Origin: RGIG8700 sp045535635
GTDB taxonomy: Bacteria; Bacillota; Clostridia; RGIG6154
Reading direction: 5' to 3'
Assembly (NCBI GenBank): GCA_045535635.1
Contig: JAZSLZ010000038.1
Location: forward strand, 1-31,283
Length of the DNA: 31,283 nucleotides
Shown here: in pieces, positions 22,226 through 31,228 of the stretch
Numbering within the stretch: the first letter of the stretch is position 1
How the letters are laid out: each line of letters begins with the position of its first letter
The notes under the pieces: generated by a model
Seen by the model: the letters and a program-made list of their open reading frames with translations, nothing else
Told to the model about the DNA's origin: nothing
Databases searched by the model: none
Program-made: the position numbers and the translations under genes

Positions 22226-23119
22226 ATGGAGTTGTTACAGTTAAGATACTTTTACGAAAGTGCACAAACAGAAAATTTTGCAAAAACTGCTGAAAAATAT
22301 ATGGTGCCTACTACATCTGTTTCCGCATCTGTAAGAAGACTTGAAAAGGAGCTTGATGTGAAGCTTTTTGACCGTTTAAGCAATAAAATCATTTTAAACG
22401 CTCATGGCAGAAAATTATTTTTATCTCTGAAAAACATTTTCGGAGAGCTTGACCAGACAGTTTCAGAGCTTTCCATAAAAGAAAAAAGCTCTCACAGAAT
22501 AACAATATACGCAAGACAGGAAATAGTTCAAACAGCTATAATAACAAAGAATTTTTTATTAAAGCATCCTGAGACTTTGTTTGAAATAAGAGATAATTTT
22601 TCTTTAAATCGTCCTGAAAGCTTTGATATGATTATTGACTGTCATCCTGACACTCCAGACGGTTTTGAAACCTTTGCGTGTTTCCCTATAAAAAAATGCC
22701 TTAAGGTTCATTCGGACAGTCCTTTAACAGGGCAGAAGCTTCAACTCAGTCAGTTGAGCAATCAGTCCTTTATAACAATGGGTGAAAACGACTTTACTCA
22801 TCAGCTTTTTGTTGAAAAATGCAGACAGACAGGCTTTACCCCAAACTTTTCCGTAATTTGCAACGATACCAAAAGTATGGAATATTATCTTCAGACAGGA
22901 ATGGCAATAGGATACGGAGGTATTCAATCTTTTACAAATGCAGGTGTTTCAAACCTTGATGTGGTTGACCTTGATATTCGTTACAACATCTATGTACACT
23001 ACAAAAAGTCTACAAACTATGAAAATGTTGAATTGTTTCTCGACTATTTAAGAAATTTATATGACAAGCAATTGAATTTTATTAAATCTCTTGGAGTTAA
23101 CCCTTTACAAATCTATTAA
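22226..23119 (+). CDS. LysR family transcriptional regulator
   Basis: This 297-residue protein has the LysR N-terminal winged HTH: LLQLRYFYESAQTENFAKTAEKY, then TTSVSASVRRLEKELDVKLFDR and LNAHGRKLF. The C-terminal part (about 90-290) is a periplasmic-binding-like effector domain, here rather divergent and short of the usual landmarks. It is divergent from the large exported-protein gene, 146 bases away, which makes that gene its most likely target. The signal is unknown. The downstream gltX promoter begins inside the last codons of this gene. Confidence 0.88.
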   Translation: MELLQLRYFYESAQTENFAKTAEKYMVPTTSVSASVRRLEKELDVKLFDRLSNKIILNAHGRKLFLSLKNIFGELDQTVSELSIKEKSSHRITIYARQEIVQTAIITKNFLLKHPETLFEIRDNFSLNRPESFDMIIDCHPDTPDGFETFACFPIKKCLKVHSDSPLTGQKLQLSQLSNQSFITMGENDFTHQLFVEKCRQTGFTPNFSVICNDTKSMEYYLQTGMAIGYGGIQSFTNAGVSNLDVVDLDIRYNIYVHYKKSTNYENVELFLDYLRNLYDKQLNFIKSLGVNPLQIY

Positions 23120-23132
23120 AATGTAGTAGAAT
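23104..23132 (+). promoter_or_regulatory. Promoter of the gltX-glnS-metG operon
   Basis: TTTACA (23104-23109) lies inside the end of the LysR coding region, and TAGAAT (23127-23132) follows after 17 bases. A GAGGTG ribosome binding site precedes the gltX ATG at 23166. No T-box leader is visible: the leader is only about 27 bases long. Confidence 0.65.
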
Positions 23133-23165
23133 ATATTATCTATAAATATGTACCGAGGTGTTTAA

Positions 23166-24818
23166 ATGGATTACAATAAATTAGCGGAGCTTATGTTCCC
23201 AAACATCACAAAAACAATTGAAGATTATCAGGAAATTTATCCTAAAAGAAATTTAAAGGAAGGTGCACAGGTTACAAGATTTGCACCAAGCCCAACAGGC
23301 TTCCTTCACATTGGCGGATTGTTTGCTTCTCTTATCTCTGAAAGAATTGCTCATCAGTCAGGTGGTGTTTTCATTTTAAGAATTGAAGATACCGACAAGA
23401 AAAGAGAAGTTGAAAACGGTGTTGAAAGAATTCTTGAAGGTCTTAAGAATTTCCATATTAAAATAGACGAAGGTTTTGTTGACTTTGACAAATGCATTGG
23501 AGACTACGGTCCATATAAGCAGAGAGAAAGAGCAGAAATCTATCAGGCTTTTGCTAAAAAGATGGTTATGGATGGCCTTGCATACCCATGTTTTTGCACA
23601 GAAGAAGAATTAACTGAAATCAGAAACATTCAGGAAGAAAAGAAAATTCTCCCAGGTTACCACAGTGAATTTGCAAAATGCAGAAATCTTTCTTTAGAAC
23701 AGATTGAAGAAAACATCAAAAAAGGTATGCCTTATGTTGTAAGAATGAAATCACCCGGAAATCCTGAAAAGAGAATTTCTTTTAAAGACGGCATAAGAGG
23801 AAACATTGAAATGCCTGAAAACATTGTTGATGTTGTTATCTTAAAGTCAGACGGTATTCCAACATACCACTTTGCTCACGTTGTTGACGATTATCTTATG
23901 GGAACAACTGTTGTTATAAGAGGTGATGAATGGATTTCATCTGCACCTATTCATCTTCAGATGTTCTACTTATTAAAATTAAAAGCTCCAAAATACGCTC
24001 ACATAGCTCCTATTATGAAAGAGGACGAGGGCGGTAAGAGAAAAATCTCAAAGAGAAAGGACCCTGAAGCGGCTGTTACCTACTACAGCGAAGAGGGTTA
24101 TCCTGTTGAAGGTGTTATTGAATATCTTTTAAATCTTGCAAACTACACCTTTGAAGATTTCAGAAGAAACAACAAAACTGCTCACTGGTCAGAGTTTAAG
24201 CTTGAAATGAGCAAAATGAGTAACTCAGGCGGACTTTTCGATTTAGTTAAGTTAAACGATGTTTGTAAAAACAAAATCGCATCATATACTGCAGAGCAGG
24301 TTTATGAACTTGCTATCAAGTGGGCAAAGGAATATGATGAAGAGCTTTACACTCTCTTAACAAGAGATAAGGACTTCTCTGTTGCAATGTTAGGATTTGA
24401 CAGAAATCCTGACAAGCCAAGAAAAGACATTGGCAAGTTCAACGAAGTAAGAAACTCATTTAGCTATATGTTTGACGAACTCTTCGATGGTAAATACGAA
24501 GAAATTCCAAACGTTGACAAAGCAAAACAGAAAGAAATTATTGAAATATATAAAGAAATCTATGACGAAAACGCTGACAAGGACACATGGTTTGCAACAC
24601 TTAAAGAAGTTGCAGTTAAGGTTGGCTTTGCAGCAGAGGTTAAAGAGTACAAAGCTAATCCTGAAGCTTTCGGCGGTCATGTTGGCGATGTAAGTACTGT
24701 TGTAAGAGTTGCCGTAACAGGCAGAACAAGAACTCCTGACCTTTGGGGTATCTTGAAAACACTTGGAAAGAATAAATCCGTTGAAAGAATGGAAAACTAT
24801 ATTAAGGAGTTAAACTGA
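23166..24818 (+). CDS. gltX: Glutamate--tRNA ligase
   Basis: This class I synthetase charges tRNA-Glu with glutamate. The 550-residue protein has the HIGH-type signature PSPTGFLHIGG (41-51), LRIEDTDKKRE for the catalytic region, and the second signature KRKISKRKDP (KISKR, 293-297). It is longer than the usual bacterial enzyme of about 485 residues; the extra length lies in an N-terminal extension of about 30 residues and an expanded C-terminal anticodon-binding part. Because glnS follows directly, this GluRS can be a discriminating enzyme that charges only tRNA-Glu. Its stop overlaps the glnS ATG in TGATG. Confidence 0.96.
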   Translation: MDYNKLAELMFPNITKTIEDYQEIYPKRNLKEGAQVTRFAPSPTGFLHIGGLFASLISERIAHQSGGVFILRIEDTDKKREVENGVERILEGLKNFHIKIDEGFVDFDKCIGDYGPYKQRERAEIYQAFAKKMVMDGLAYPCFCTEEELTEIRNIQEEKKILPGYHSEFAKCRNLSLEQIEENIKKGMPYVVRMKSPGNPEKRISFKDGIRGNIEMPENIVDVVILKSDGIPTYHFAHVVDDYLMGTTVVIRGDEWISSAPIHLQMFYLLKLKAPKYAHIAPIMKEDEGGKRKISKRKDPEAAVTYYSEEGYPVEGVIEYLLNLANYTFEDFRRNNKTAHWSEFKLEMSKMSNSGGLFDLVKLNDVCKNKIASYTAEQVYELAIKWAKEYDEELYTLLTRDKDFSVAMLGFDRNPDKPRKDIGKFNEVRNSFSYMFDELFDGKYEEIPNVDKAKQKEIIEIYKEIYDENADKDTWFATLKEVAVKVGFAAEVKEYKANPEAFGGHVGDVSTVVRVAVTGRTRTPDLWGILKTLGKNKSVERMENYIKELN

Positions 24819-26473
24819 TGGAAAATTTTGAAAACATTTCTAATTTTATACACGACGCCATTGACAAGGATTTAGCTGACGGCGTTTACAACAAGGTTCA
24901 GACAAGATTTCCTCCTGAACCAAACGGTTACCTTCACATCGGTCACGTTAAGGCAATCAACATTGACTTTTCAACTGCTGAAAAGTACAAGGGAACATGT
25001 AATTTAAGACTTGACGATACAAACCCAACAAAAGAAGATGTTGAATATGTTGATTCTATTATGGAAGACATTAAATGGCTTGGTTTTCAGTGGGATCAGG
25101 TTTTATACGCATCTGACTACTTCCCTGAAATTCACAAATGTGCAATTAAGCTTATTAAAGACGGGAAAGCTTATGTTGACGAATTAACTGCAGAAGAAAT
25201 CAGAGAGTACAGAGGCACACTTACCACGCCAGGTAAAGAAAGCCCATACAGAAACAGAAGCATTGAAGAAAACCTTGACCTTTTTGAAAGAATGACAAAC
25301 GGTGAATTTGAAACAGGCTCAAAGGTTTTACGAGCAAAAATCGATATGGCATCTCCTAACCTTAATATGAGAGACCCTGTTATTTACAGAGTGCTTCACG
25401 CAACACACCACAGAACAGGCGACAAGTGGTGCGTTTATCCTATGTACGATTTCGCACACCCTATTTCTGATACTGCAGAAGGTGTTACACATTCTCTCTG
25501 CTCACTTGAATTTGAGGACCACAGACCTCTTTATGACTGGGTTTTAAAAGAATGTGGCTACGAAACACCATCAAGACAGATTGAATTTGCAAGACTTAAC
25601 TTAACAAATTCACTTACAAGTAAAAGAAAATGCTTAAAGCTTATTACTGAAAATATCGTTGACGGTTGGGACGATCCAAGAATGTCAACAATTTCAGGTA
25701 TGAGAAGACGCGGCTATCCTGCAGCAGCTCTTATTGACTTTGTTAACAGAATAGGCGTTTCAAAGGCGTTCTCTGTTGTTGATTTTGCACTTCTTGAACA
25801 TTGTGTAAGAGAAAACTTAAATATGAACGCACCAAGAGCTATGGCAGTTTTAGAGCCTTTAAAGGTTACTCTTAAAAACTACCCTGAGGGCGAAAGCGAA
25901 TTAATCGAAGTTGACATTAATCCTAATGACGAAAGTGCAGGAAAGAAAAAAATCAGTTTCTCTAAAAACCTTTACATCGAAAAAACAGACTTTATGGAAG
26001 TTCCTGTTAAAGGATATAAAAGACTTACTGCAGATAATGAGGTTCGTCTTAAAGGCGGATACTTCATTAAGGTTGACGAAATCATCAAAGACGAAAACGG
26101 TGAAGTTGTTGAGCTTATCTGTACTTACGATCCTGAAACAAAGGGCGGTAACGCACCTGACGGAAGAAAAGTTAAAGGTACAATTCAGTGGGTTGATGCA
26201 AACAACTGCTTAACTGCAGATGTTTATAAATATGATAAATTATTCTTAACTGCAAACCCAGGTGAGCTTGAAGATTACCTTGAAAACTTAAATCCTGAAT
26301 CTTTAGTTATTTTAAAGGACTGCAAAATTGACGCAGACCTTAAAGATGCAAAGATTGGTGACAGCTTCCAGTTTATGAGAAACGGATATTTTACAGTTGA
26401 CAAAAACTCAACAAAAGAAAAGATGATTTTCAATCTTACTGCATCACTTAAAGATTCTTACAAAATCGGATAA
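24818..26473 (+). CDS. glnS: Glutamine--tRNA ligase
   Basis: This class I synthetase directly charges tRNA-Gln, an alternative to the GatCAB amidation route common in Bacillota. The 551-residue protein has TRFPPEPNGYLHIGHVKAI (HIGH at 40-43), the GlnRS-typical LRLDDTNPTKE, HPISDTAEGVTHSLCSLEF, and SLTSKRK as the KMSKS equivalent, followed by the two C-terminal beta-barrels. The length is typical for bacterial GlnRS. It overlaps gltX by one base, so the two enzymes that separate Glu and Gln charging are made together. Confidence 0.97.
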   Translation: MENFENISNFIHDAIDKDLADGVYNKVQTRFPPEPNGYLHIGHVKAINIDFSTAEKYKGTCNLRLDDTNPTKEDVEYVDSIMEDIKWLGFQWDQVLYASDYFPEIHKCAIKLIKDGKAYVDELTAEEIREYRGTLTTPGKESPYRNRSIEENLDLFERMTNGEFETGSKVLRAKIDMASPNLNMRDPVIYRVLHATHHRTGDKWCVYPMYDFAHPISDTAEGVTHSLCSLEFEDHRPLYDWVLKECGYETPSRQIEFARLNLTNSLTSKRKCLKLITENIVDGWDDPRMSTISGMRRRGYPAAALIDFVNRIGVSKAFSVVDFALLEHCVRENLNMNAPRAMAVLEPLKVTLKNYPEGESELIEVDINPNDESAGKKKISFSKNLYIEKTDFMEVPVKGYKRLTADNEVRLKGGYFIKVDEIIKDENGEVVELICTYDPETKGGNAPDGRKVKGTIQWVDANNCLTADVYKYDKLFLTANPGELEDYLENLNPESLVILKDCKIDADLKDAKIGDSFQFMRNGYFTVDKNSTKEKMIFNLTASLKDSYKIG

Positions 26474-26485
26474 GGAGAGATTATA

Positions 26486-28405
26486 ATGAGCGAAAAATTT
26501 TATATAACCACCGCCATTGCATACACTTCAAGAAAGCCACATATCGGTAACACATTTGAAGTAGTATTTACAGATGCAATTGCAAGATATAAAAGACAAA
26601 GAGGCTACGATGTGTACTTTTTAACCGGCACAGACGAGCATGGTATTAAAATTCAGGAAATCGCAGAAAACTGTGGTTTAACACCTAAGGCCTATGTTGA
26701 CGGTGTTGCAGGTGAAATCAAAACTATCTGGGATATGATGAACACAACCTATGACAAGTTCATCAGAACAACAGACGATTACCATGTTGAACAGGTACAG
26801 AAAATTTTCAAGCAGTTCTATGATCAGGGCGATATTTATAAAGGTCATTATGAAGGTATGTACTGCGTTCCTTGTGAAACCTTCTACACAGAAAGCCAGT
26901 TAGTTGACGGCAAATGTCCTGACTGCGGAAGAGAAGTTAAACCTGCAAAGGAAGAAGCATATTTCTTCAAAATGAGCAAATATCAGGACAGACTTATGCA
27001 GTACATTGAAGAAAATCCTGACTTTATTCAGCCTGAATCAAGAAAGAAAGAAATGGTTAACAACTTCTTAAAGCCGGGACTTCAGGACCTTTGTGTTTCA
27101 AGAACATCTTTTACTTGGGGTGTTCCTGTAAGCTTTGACGAAAAACACGTTGTATATGTTTGGATTGATGCACTTTCAAATTATATTACAGCACTTGGCT
27201 ATGATAACGAAAATCCATCAGACCTTTATAAAAAATACTGGCCTGCAGATGTTCATATTATAGGTAAGGATATTTTAAGATTCCACACAATTTACTGGCC
27301 TATTATGCTTATGGCATTAAATCAGCCGCTTCCTAAACAGGTATTCGGTCATCCTTGGCTTTTATTCGGTAACGATAAAATGTCTAAATCAAAGGGCAAT
27401 GTTATTTATGCAGACGATTTAGTTAAGCTCTTTGGTGTTGATGCAGTAAGATACTATCTTTTATCTGAAATGCCGTATGGTAACGACGGAAGCATTACTT
27501 ATGACTCAATTATTACTAAATACAATGCAGACCTTGCAAATGTACTTGGCAACCTTTTAAACAGAACTGTTTCAATGGCAAACAAATACTTTGGCGGTGT
27601 TCTTGAAAACAAAAATGCTCTTGGCGAAACTGATGCAGATTTAATTTCTGTTGCAGAAGAAACTGTTAAGACAGTTAAAGCTAAAATGGATGAATTCAGA
27701 ACCGCAGAAGCACTTGATGCTATTATCAATCTTTTAAAGAGATGCAACAAGTACATTGACGAAACTGCTCCTTGGGTTCTTGCAAAAGACGAAGCTTTAA
27801 AGGACAGACTTTCAACTGTTTTATACAACCTTTGCGAAGGCTTAAGAATATCCGCAGTTCTTCTTACACCGTTTATGCCTGAAACTGCAGAAAACATCTT
27901 AAAGCAGATTAACTGTGATGTTAATTCTTACGAAAGCATCGAAAAATTTGGTGGCTATGTATCAGGCACACAGGTTGGCACTGCAACTCCTCTCTTTGCA
28001 AGAATAGATGAAGCTGCAAAAATGGCTGAAATCGAAGAAATGAACAAAGAGGAAGAAACAGAAGTTTATGAACCTTTAAAAGAAGAAATCTCTTTTGACG
28101 AATTTGAAAAAGCAGATTTCAGAGTTGCAAAGGTTATTTCCTGCGAAGAAGTTAAAAAGAGCGAAAAACTCTTAAAGTTTGAACTTGACCTTGGTTTTGA
28201 AACAAGAACAATTTTATCCGGCATCAAGCATTGGTACAAGCCTGATGAAATGGTTGGCAAAAACCTTATTATTATTGCAAACTTAAAGCCAAGAAAAATT
28301 ATGGGTATTGAATCAAAGGGTATGATTTTATCTGCTTTTGAAGGAGATAATTTAACAGCTCTTACAACAATCGGCGATATTAAGCCTGGAAGTGTGGTAG
28401 GCTGA
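26486..28405 (+). CDS. metG: Methionine--tRNA ligase
   Basis: This 639-residue class I synthetase charges initiator and elongator tRNA-Met. It shows AYTSRKPHIGN (HIGH equivalent at 19-22), LTGTDEHG, a zinc knuckle with CVPC and CPDC (Cys127, 130, 144, 147), and KMSKSKGN at about 297-304. A C-terminal tRNA-binding OB-fold domain (about 535-639, FDEFEKADFRVAKV and later KPRKIMGIESKGMIL) is fused, as in dimeric bacterial MetRS. It starts 12 bases after glnS with a GGAGAG site. It overlaps the TatD-family gene in TGATG, an arrangement often seen for metG and tatD in Bacillota. Confidence 0.97.
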   Translation: MSEKFYITTAIAYTSRKPHIGNTFEVVFTDAIARYKRQRGYDVYFLTGTDEHGIKIQEIAENCGLTPKAYVDGVAGEIKTIWDMMNTTYDKFIRTTDDYHVEQVQKIFKQFYDQGDIYKGHYEGMYCVPCETFYTESQLVDGKCPDCGREVKPAKEEAYFFKMSKYQDRLMQYIEENPDFIQPESRKKEMVNNFLKPGLQDLCVSRTSFTWGVPVSFDEKHVVYVWIDALSNYITALGYDNENPSDLYKKYWPADVHIIGKDILRFHTIYWPIMLMALNQPLPKQVFGHPWLLFGNDKMSKSKGNVIYADDLVKLFGVDAVRYYLLSEMPYGNDGSITYDSIITKYNADLANVLGNLLNRTVSMANKYFGGVLENKNALGETDADLISVAEETVKTVKAKMDEFRTAEALDAIINLLKRCNKYIDETAPWVLAKDEALKDRLSTVLYNLCEGLRISAVLLTPFMPETAENILKQINCDVNSYESIEKFGGYVSGTQVGTATPLFARIDEAAKMAEIEEMNKEEETEVYEPLKEEISFDEFEKADFRVAKVISCEEVKKSEKLLKFELDLGFETRTILSGIKHWYKPDEMVGKNLIIIANLKPRKIMGIESKGMILSAFEGDNLTALTTIGDIKPGSVVG

Positions 28406-29157
28406 TGTTGTTTGATACTCACGCACATTACGATGATGCAAGATTTAACGACGACCGTTTTGAGGTGATTGAAAGCTTACCTCAAAACGGTGTTGCTTAT
28501 GCAGTAAATATCGGTACAAATCTTGAAAGCTCTAAACAGTCCATAGAATATGCAAAGAAATTTGACCATATCTATGCAACTGTAGGATATCACCCTGAAT
28601 GTGCAGACAGGCTTGACATAGATGCATTAAGAGAACTTGCAAAAGAAGACAAGGTTGTTGCAATAGGCGAAATAGGTCTTGACTACTACTGGGAGGACAA
28701 TCCATCAAGAGAAATACAGATTGATGCTTTTAAAAAGCAGATTGATTTAGCCAAAGAGCTTGACCTTCCTATTTCTGTTCATAACAGAGATGCAACAGGG
28801 GATATTGTTGATGTTTTACTTGAAAAGGACCATAACAAGGTTATTATTCATTGTTGCTCTGTTAGTTTAGAAACTGCAAAAATCTTTGTTAAAAAGGGTT
28901 ACTATATTTCTTTTGCAGGGCCTGTTTCATTTAAAAACGCAGGTAAATTAAAAGAGGTTGCTGCCTTTATTCCTGACGAGCTTTTATTGATTGAAACAGA
29001 TGCACCTTATCTTACTCCCCATCCTTTCAGGGGACAAAGAAACGACTCAACCAAGGTTTTGCACACTGCAGAGGCTTTGGCTGAAATAAGAGGCACTACA
29101 CTCGACCACATTAAAAAATTAACTTTTGAAAATGCAAAAAGGATATATAATATATGA
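28405..29157 (+). CDS. TatD family metal-dependent deoxyribonuclease
   Basis: This 250-residue TIM-barrel hydrolase has the TatD signatures. LFDTHAHYDD gives metal ligands His6 and His8, AIGEIGLDYYW the glutamate, PISVHNRDA and VIIHCCS further ligands, and LIETDAPYLTPHPFRG the late aspartate region. TatD proteins are Mg-dependent 3'-5' exonucleases linked to DNA repair or RNA turnover. The gene is coupled to metG by a one-base overlap. Its own stop overlaps the first chromate-transporter gene in ATGA. Confidence 0.93.
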   Translation: MLFDTHAHYDDARFNDDRFEVIESLPQNGVAYAVNIGTNLESSKQSIEYAKKFDHIYATVGYHPECADRLDIDALRELAKEDKVVAIGEIGLDYYWEDNPSREIQIDAFKKQIDLAKELDLPISVHNRDATGDIVDVLLEKDHNKVIIHCCSVSLETAKIFVKKGYYISFAGPVSFKNAGKLKEVAAFIPDELLLIETDAPYLTPHPFRGQRNDSTKVLHTAEALAEIRGTTLDHIKKLTFENAKRIYNI

Positions 29158-29696
29158 AAGAACTTTTAAAGCTATTTTTAATTTTTGCTAAAATAGGCTC
29201 ATTTACCTTTGGCGGAGGGTATGCAATGCTTCCCATGATTCAGAGGGAAATTGTTGATAAAAACGGCTATGCTACAGAAGATGAAGTACTGGACTACTAT
29301 GCAATAGGTCAGCTTACACCGGGTGTTATTGCGGTTAATGTTGCAACCTTTATCGGTATGAAAAGAAAAGGTCTGCCTGGTGCGGCTTTTGCAACACTTG
29401 GTGTTGTTTTCCCAAGCGTTTTTATTATAACTTTAATTGCTCTTATTCTAAGAAACTTTATGGATATTTTATGGGTGCAGTATGCTTTTTCAGGCATAAG
29501 AGTTGCAGTTATTGCCCTTATAATAAAAACAATAATAACCGTTACAAAAAAAGGCGTTGTTGATGTTTTCACAGGGGTTTTATTTGCTCTTTCAATAATA
29601 CTTGCCCTTTTATTCGACCTTTCATCTGTTATTGTTATTTTAATCTGCGCGGCACTTGCACTTTTGTTTAAAGCTATAAAGAAGGAGGGAAAATAA
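29154..29696 (+). CDS. chrA: Chromate transporter, half-size subunit 1
   Basis: This 180-residue membrane protein is one half of a CHR (ChrA) transporter. Family motifs are FTFGGGYAMLPMIQREI near the N terminus and AIGQLTPGVIAVNVATFIG, followed by about four to five hydrophobic segments. Full-length ChrA proteins fuse two such halves. Here the halves are separate genes, which in other Bacillota act as a pair. Chromate export is the known activity, but the physiological anion in an anaerobe may be different. It overlaps the next gene by one base (TAATG). Confidence 0.92.
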   Translation: MKELLKLFLIFAKIGSFTFGGGYAMLPMIQREIVDKNGYATEDEVLDYYAIGQLTPGVIAVNVATFIGMKRKGLPGAAFATLGVVFPSVFIITLIALILRNFMDILWVQYAFSGIRVAVIALIIKTIITVTKKGVVDVFTGVLFALSIILALLFDLSSVIVILICAALALLFKAIKKEGK

Positions 29697-30235
29697 TGCA
29701 CACGCTTTTAATTATGTTCCTCGAATTCTTTAAGACAGGGCTTTTTGCAGTTGGCGGAGGTCTTGCAACCATTCCGTTTTTAATGGATATGTCCGATAAA
29801 TACCATTGGTTTTCCCAAAGCGAACTTGCAAATATGATTGCAGTTGCAGAATCAACCCCAGGACCAATCGGCGTTAACACCGCAACCTATGCAGGTGTTA
29901 CAACTTATGGAATAATGGGCGGAATTATTGCAACACTGGGTCTTGTTTTGCCCTCGTATATTGTTATTGTTATAATTTCAAAAATACTTGAAAAATTCAG
30001 AGAAAACAAACTGACTCAAAATCTTTTCTACGGTCTCCGTCCTACCGTTGCAGGACTTATCACCGTTGCAGCATATAGCTTACTGCAAACAACTGTTTTC
30101 CCTGAGCTTGTACTTAATATTAAGGCACTTGTTATGCTTCTTGTTTTTACTCTTCTTGTGCTTTCTTATAAAAAGCTTAATCCTATAGTAGTAATAATTT
30201 TAGGTGCAATAATTGGAATAATTTTCAAAATTTAA
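29696..30235 (+). CDS. chrA: Chromate transporter, half-size subunit 2
   Basis: This 179-residue membrane protein is the partner half. It shows FFKTGLFAVGGGLATIPFL near the N terminus and the second-half signature AVAESTPGPIGVNTATYAG, then hydrophobic helices to the C terminus. The two halves differ clearly in the motifs around the conserved proline-glycine turn (LTPGVIAVN against STPGPIGVN). They are therefore expected to form a heteromeric antiparallel pair, not redundant copies. The one-base overlap with subunit 1 supports equal synthesis. Confidence 0.92.
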   Translation: MHTLLIMFLEFFKTGLFAVGGGLATIPFLMDMSDKYHWFSQSELANMIAVAESTPGPIGVNTATYAGVTTYGIMGGIIATLGLVLPSYIVIVIISKILEKFRENKLTQNLFYGLRPTVAGLITVAAYSLLQTTVFPELVLNIKALVMLLVFTLLVLSYKKLNPIVVIILGAIIGIIFKI

Positions 30236-30245
30236 AGGTGATTTT

Positions 30246-31127
30246 ATGAAACACAGAATTATAATTTCAATAGTTTCTTTACTTCTTATAGCCACAATGG
30301 TTACAGGGGGATATTTTGCACACAGGGAATCTGTGGCAAAAAAGCTGGTTGTTGAGGAAACAACCACGCCTTCTATTATTTCAGGCAATGCAAAGGACCT
30401 TGCAGAAAACCTTTTCAGATATGTTCATATTGAAGCATCCGACAAAGCTGCCGTTAAATCTCTCATAAATTCAATGGACTTTATTGGCTTTGAGGTTAAT
30501 AGCATAAAAATAGAATCAGGCTTTTTGCTTATTAACTATCAGGTTGACAGCAGAACAAAATACAGATTTATAGAAGACTACAATAAGAACTTCAATCAAA
30601 CCTGTGCAACGCTTTTCGTTCTTGTTGACAATCTTAACAACATCAGGCTTACCGTTTCGGACAATTACGGAGAATTTTACTCTTTCGCACGAGACAGAGC
30701 AGGGTTTGTATATACTGACACAATGCGTGATTTTTCTTCAGAGGATTTTGAAAAGGCATCAGAAAACTTTAATAATTTCGGAGCTTTTATTGAAAAACTT
30801 CTTCTTTTGAAAGACAGTACAAGCTCAAACATTTATCTAAAACAGATATATTCTGTTTTAACTCCAAATCTTCAGGTGCTTGAAAATACTAAAGAGATTT
30901 TTACAGTTGCTTTAGATGAAAACAACCTTGCAATCCTTTCTTCTTTGGATTTAAACCTTGCAAAGCACAAAAACACATCTGTTGAGCTTTATTTCTGCAA
31001 TGTTGAAGACTACACCATCCCTGAGCTTAAATACTATATTTTTGTTTTCAAGGATAAAAATCTTATTGCAAATGATGTGATTTCTTCACCTATGGTATAT
31101 GAAGAAGCACTTAGCTTACTAAAATAG
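30246..31127 (+). CDS. Membrane-anchored protein of unknown function, DUF4825-like
   Basis: This 293-residue protein has one N-terminal membrane segment (IIISIVSLLLIATMVTGGYF, about 5-24) and an extracytoplasmic remainder. Residues about 55-155 resemble the DUF4825 pattern: a start like LFRYVHIEASDKAAVKSLINSM, a central strand FLLINYQVDS, then TCATLFVLVDNLNNIRLTVSD. Such domains occur in envelope proteins of Bacillota, with no settled function. The C-terminal part (about 160-293) is not recognised. It is the last gene of the gltX operon, 10 bases after the second transporter subunit. It could be unrelated to transport; the family call is tentative. Confidence 0.55.
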   Translation: MKHRIIISIVSLLLIATMVTGGYFAHRESVAKKLVVEETTTPSIISGNAKDLAENLFRYVHIEASDKAAVKSLINSMDFIGFEVNSIKIESGFLLINYQVDSRTKYRFIEDYNKNFNQTCATLFVLVDNLNNIRLTVSDNYGEFYSFARDRAGFVYTDTMRDFSSEDFEKASENFNNFGAFIEKLLLLKDSTSSNIYLKQIYSVLTPNLQVLENTKEIFTVALDENNLAILSSLDLNLAKHKNTSVELYFCNVEDYTIPELKYYIFVFKDKNLIANDVISSPMVYEEALSLLK

Positions 31128-31147
31128 GAAAATGCCAACCATAAGGA

Positions 31148-31169
31148 AAAGTGTCCTTAAGGACACTTT
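31148..31169. repeat. Perfect 22-bp palindrome
   Basis: AAAGTGTCC-TTAA-GGACACTTT is fully self-complementary. It lies 20 bases after the last stop codon. Its half GGACACTTTC recurs at 40-49 at the other end of the window beside a related hairpin. It could serve as a protein-binding site or belong to a palindromic repeat family. Confidence 0.6.
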
Positions 31170-31180
31170 CGAAAAAACAG

Positions 31181-31221
31181 AAACCCTCTCAACCGCCAAA
31201 ACAGGCAACTTGAGAGGGTTT
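31181..31221 (+). terminator. Terminator-like hairpin after the gltX operon
   Basis: AAACCCTCTCAA (31181-31192) pairs perfectly with TTGAGAGGGTTT (31210-31221) around a 17-base loop. It lies 54 bases after the stop of the last gene and probably ends the operon. The T-run is short, and its last three bases are within the stem. Confidence 0.75.
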
Positions 31222-31228
31222 GTTATAT

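Noticed and set aside
23133..23165. T-box or other riboswitch leader before gltX
   Set aside because: The leader is only about 27 bases after the predicted start and has no room for a specifier or antiterminator.
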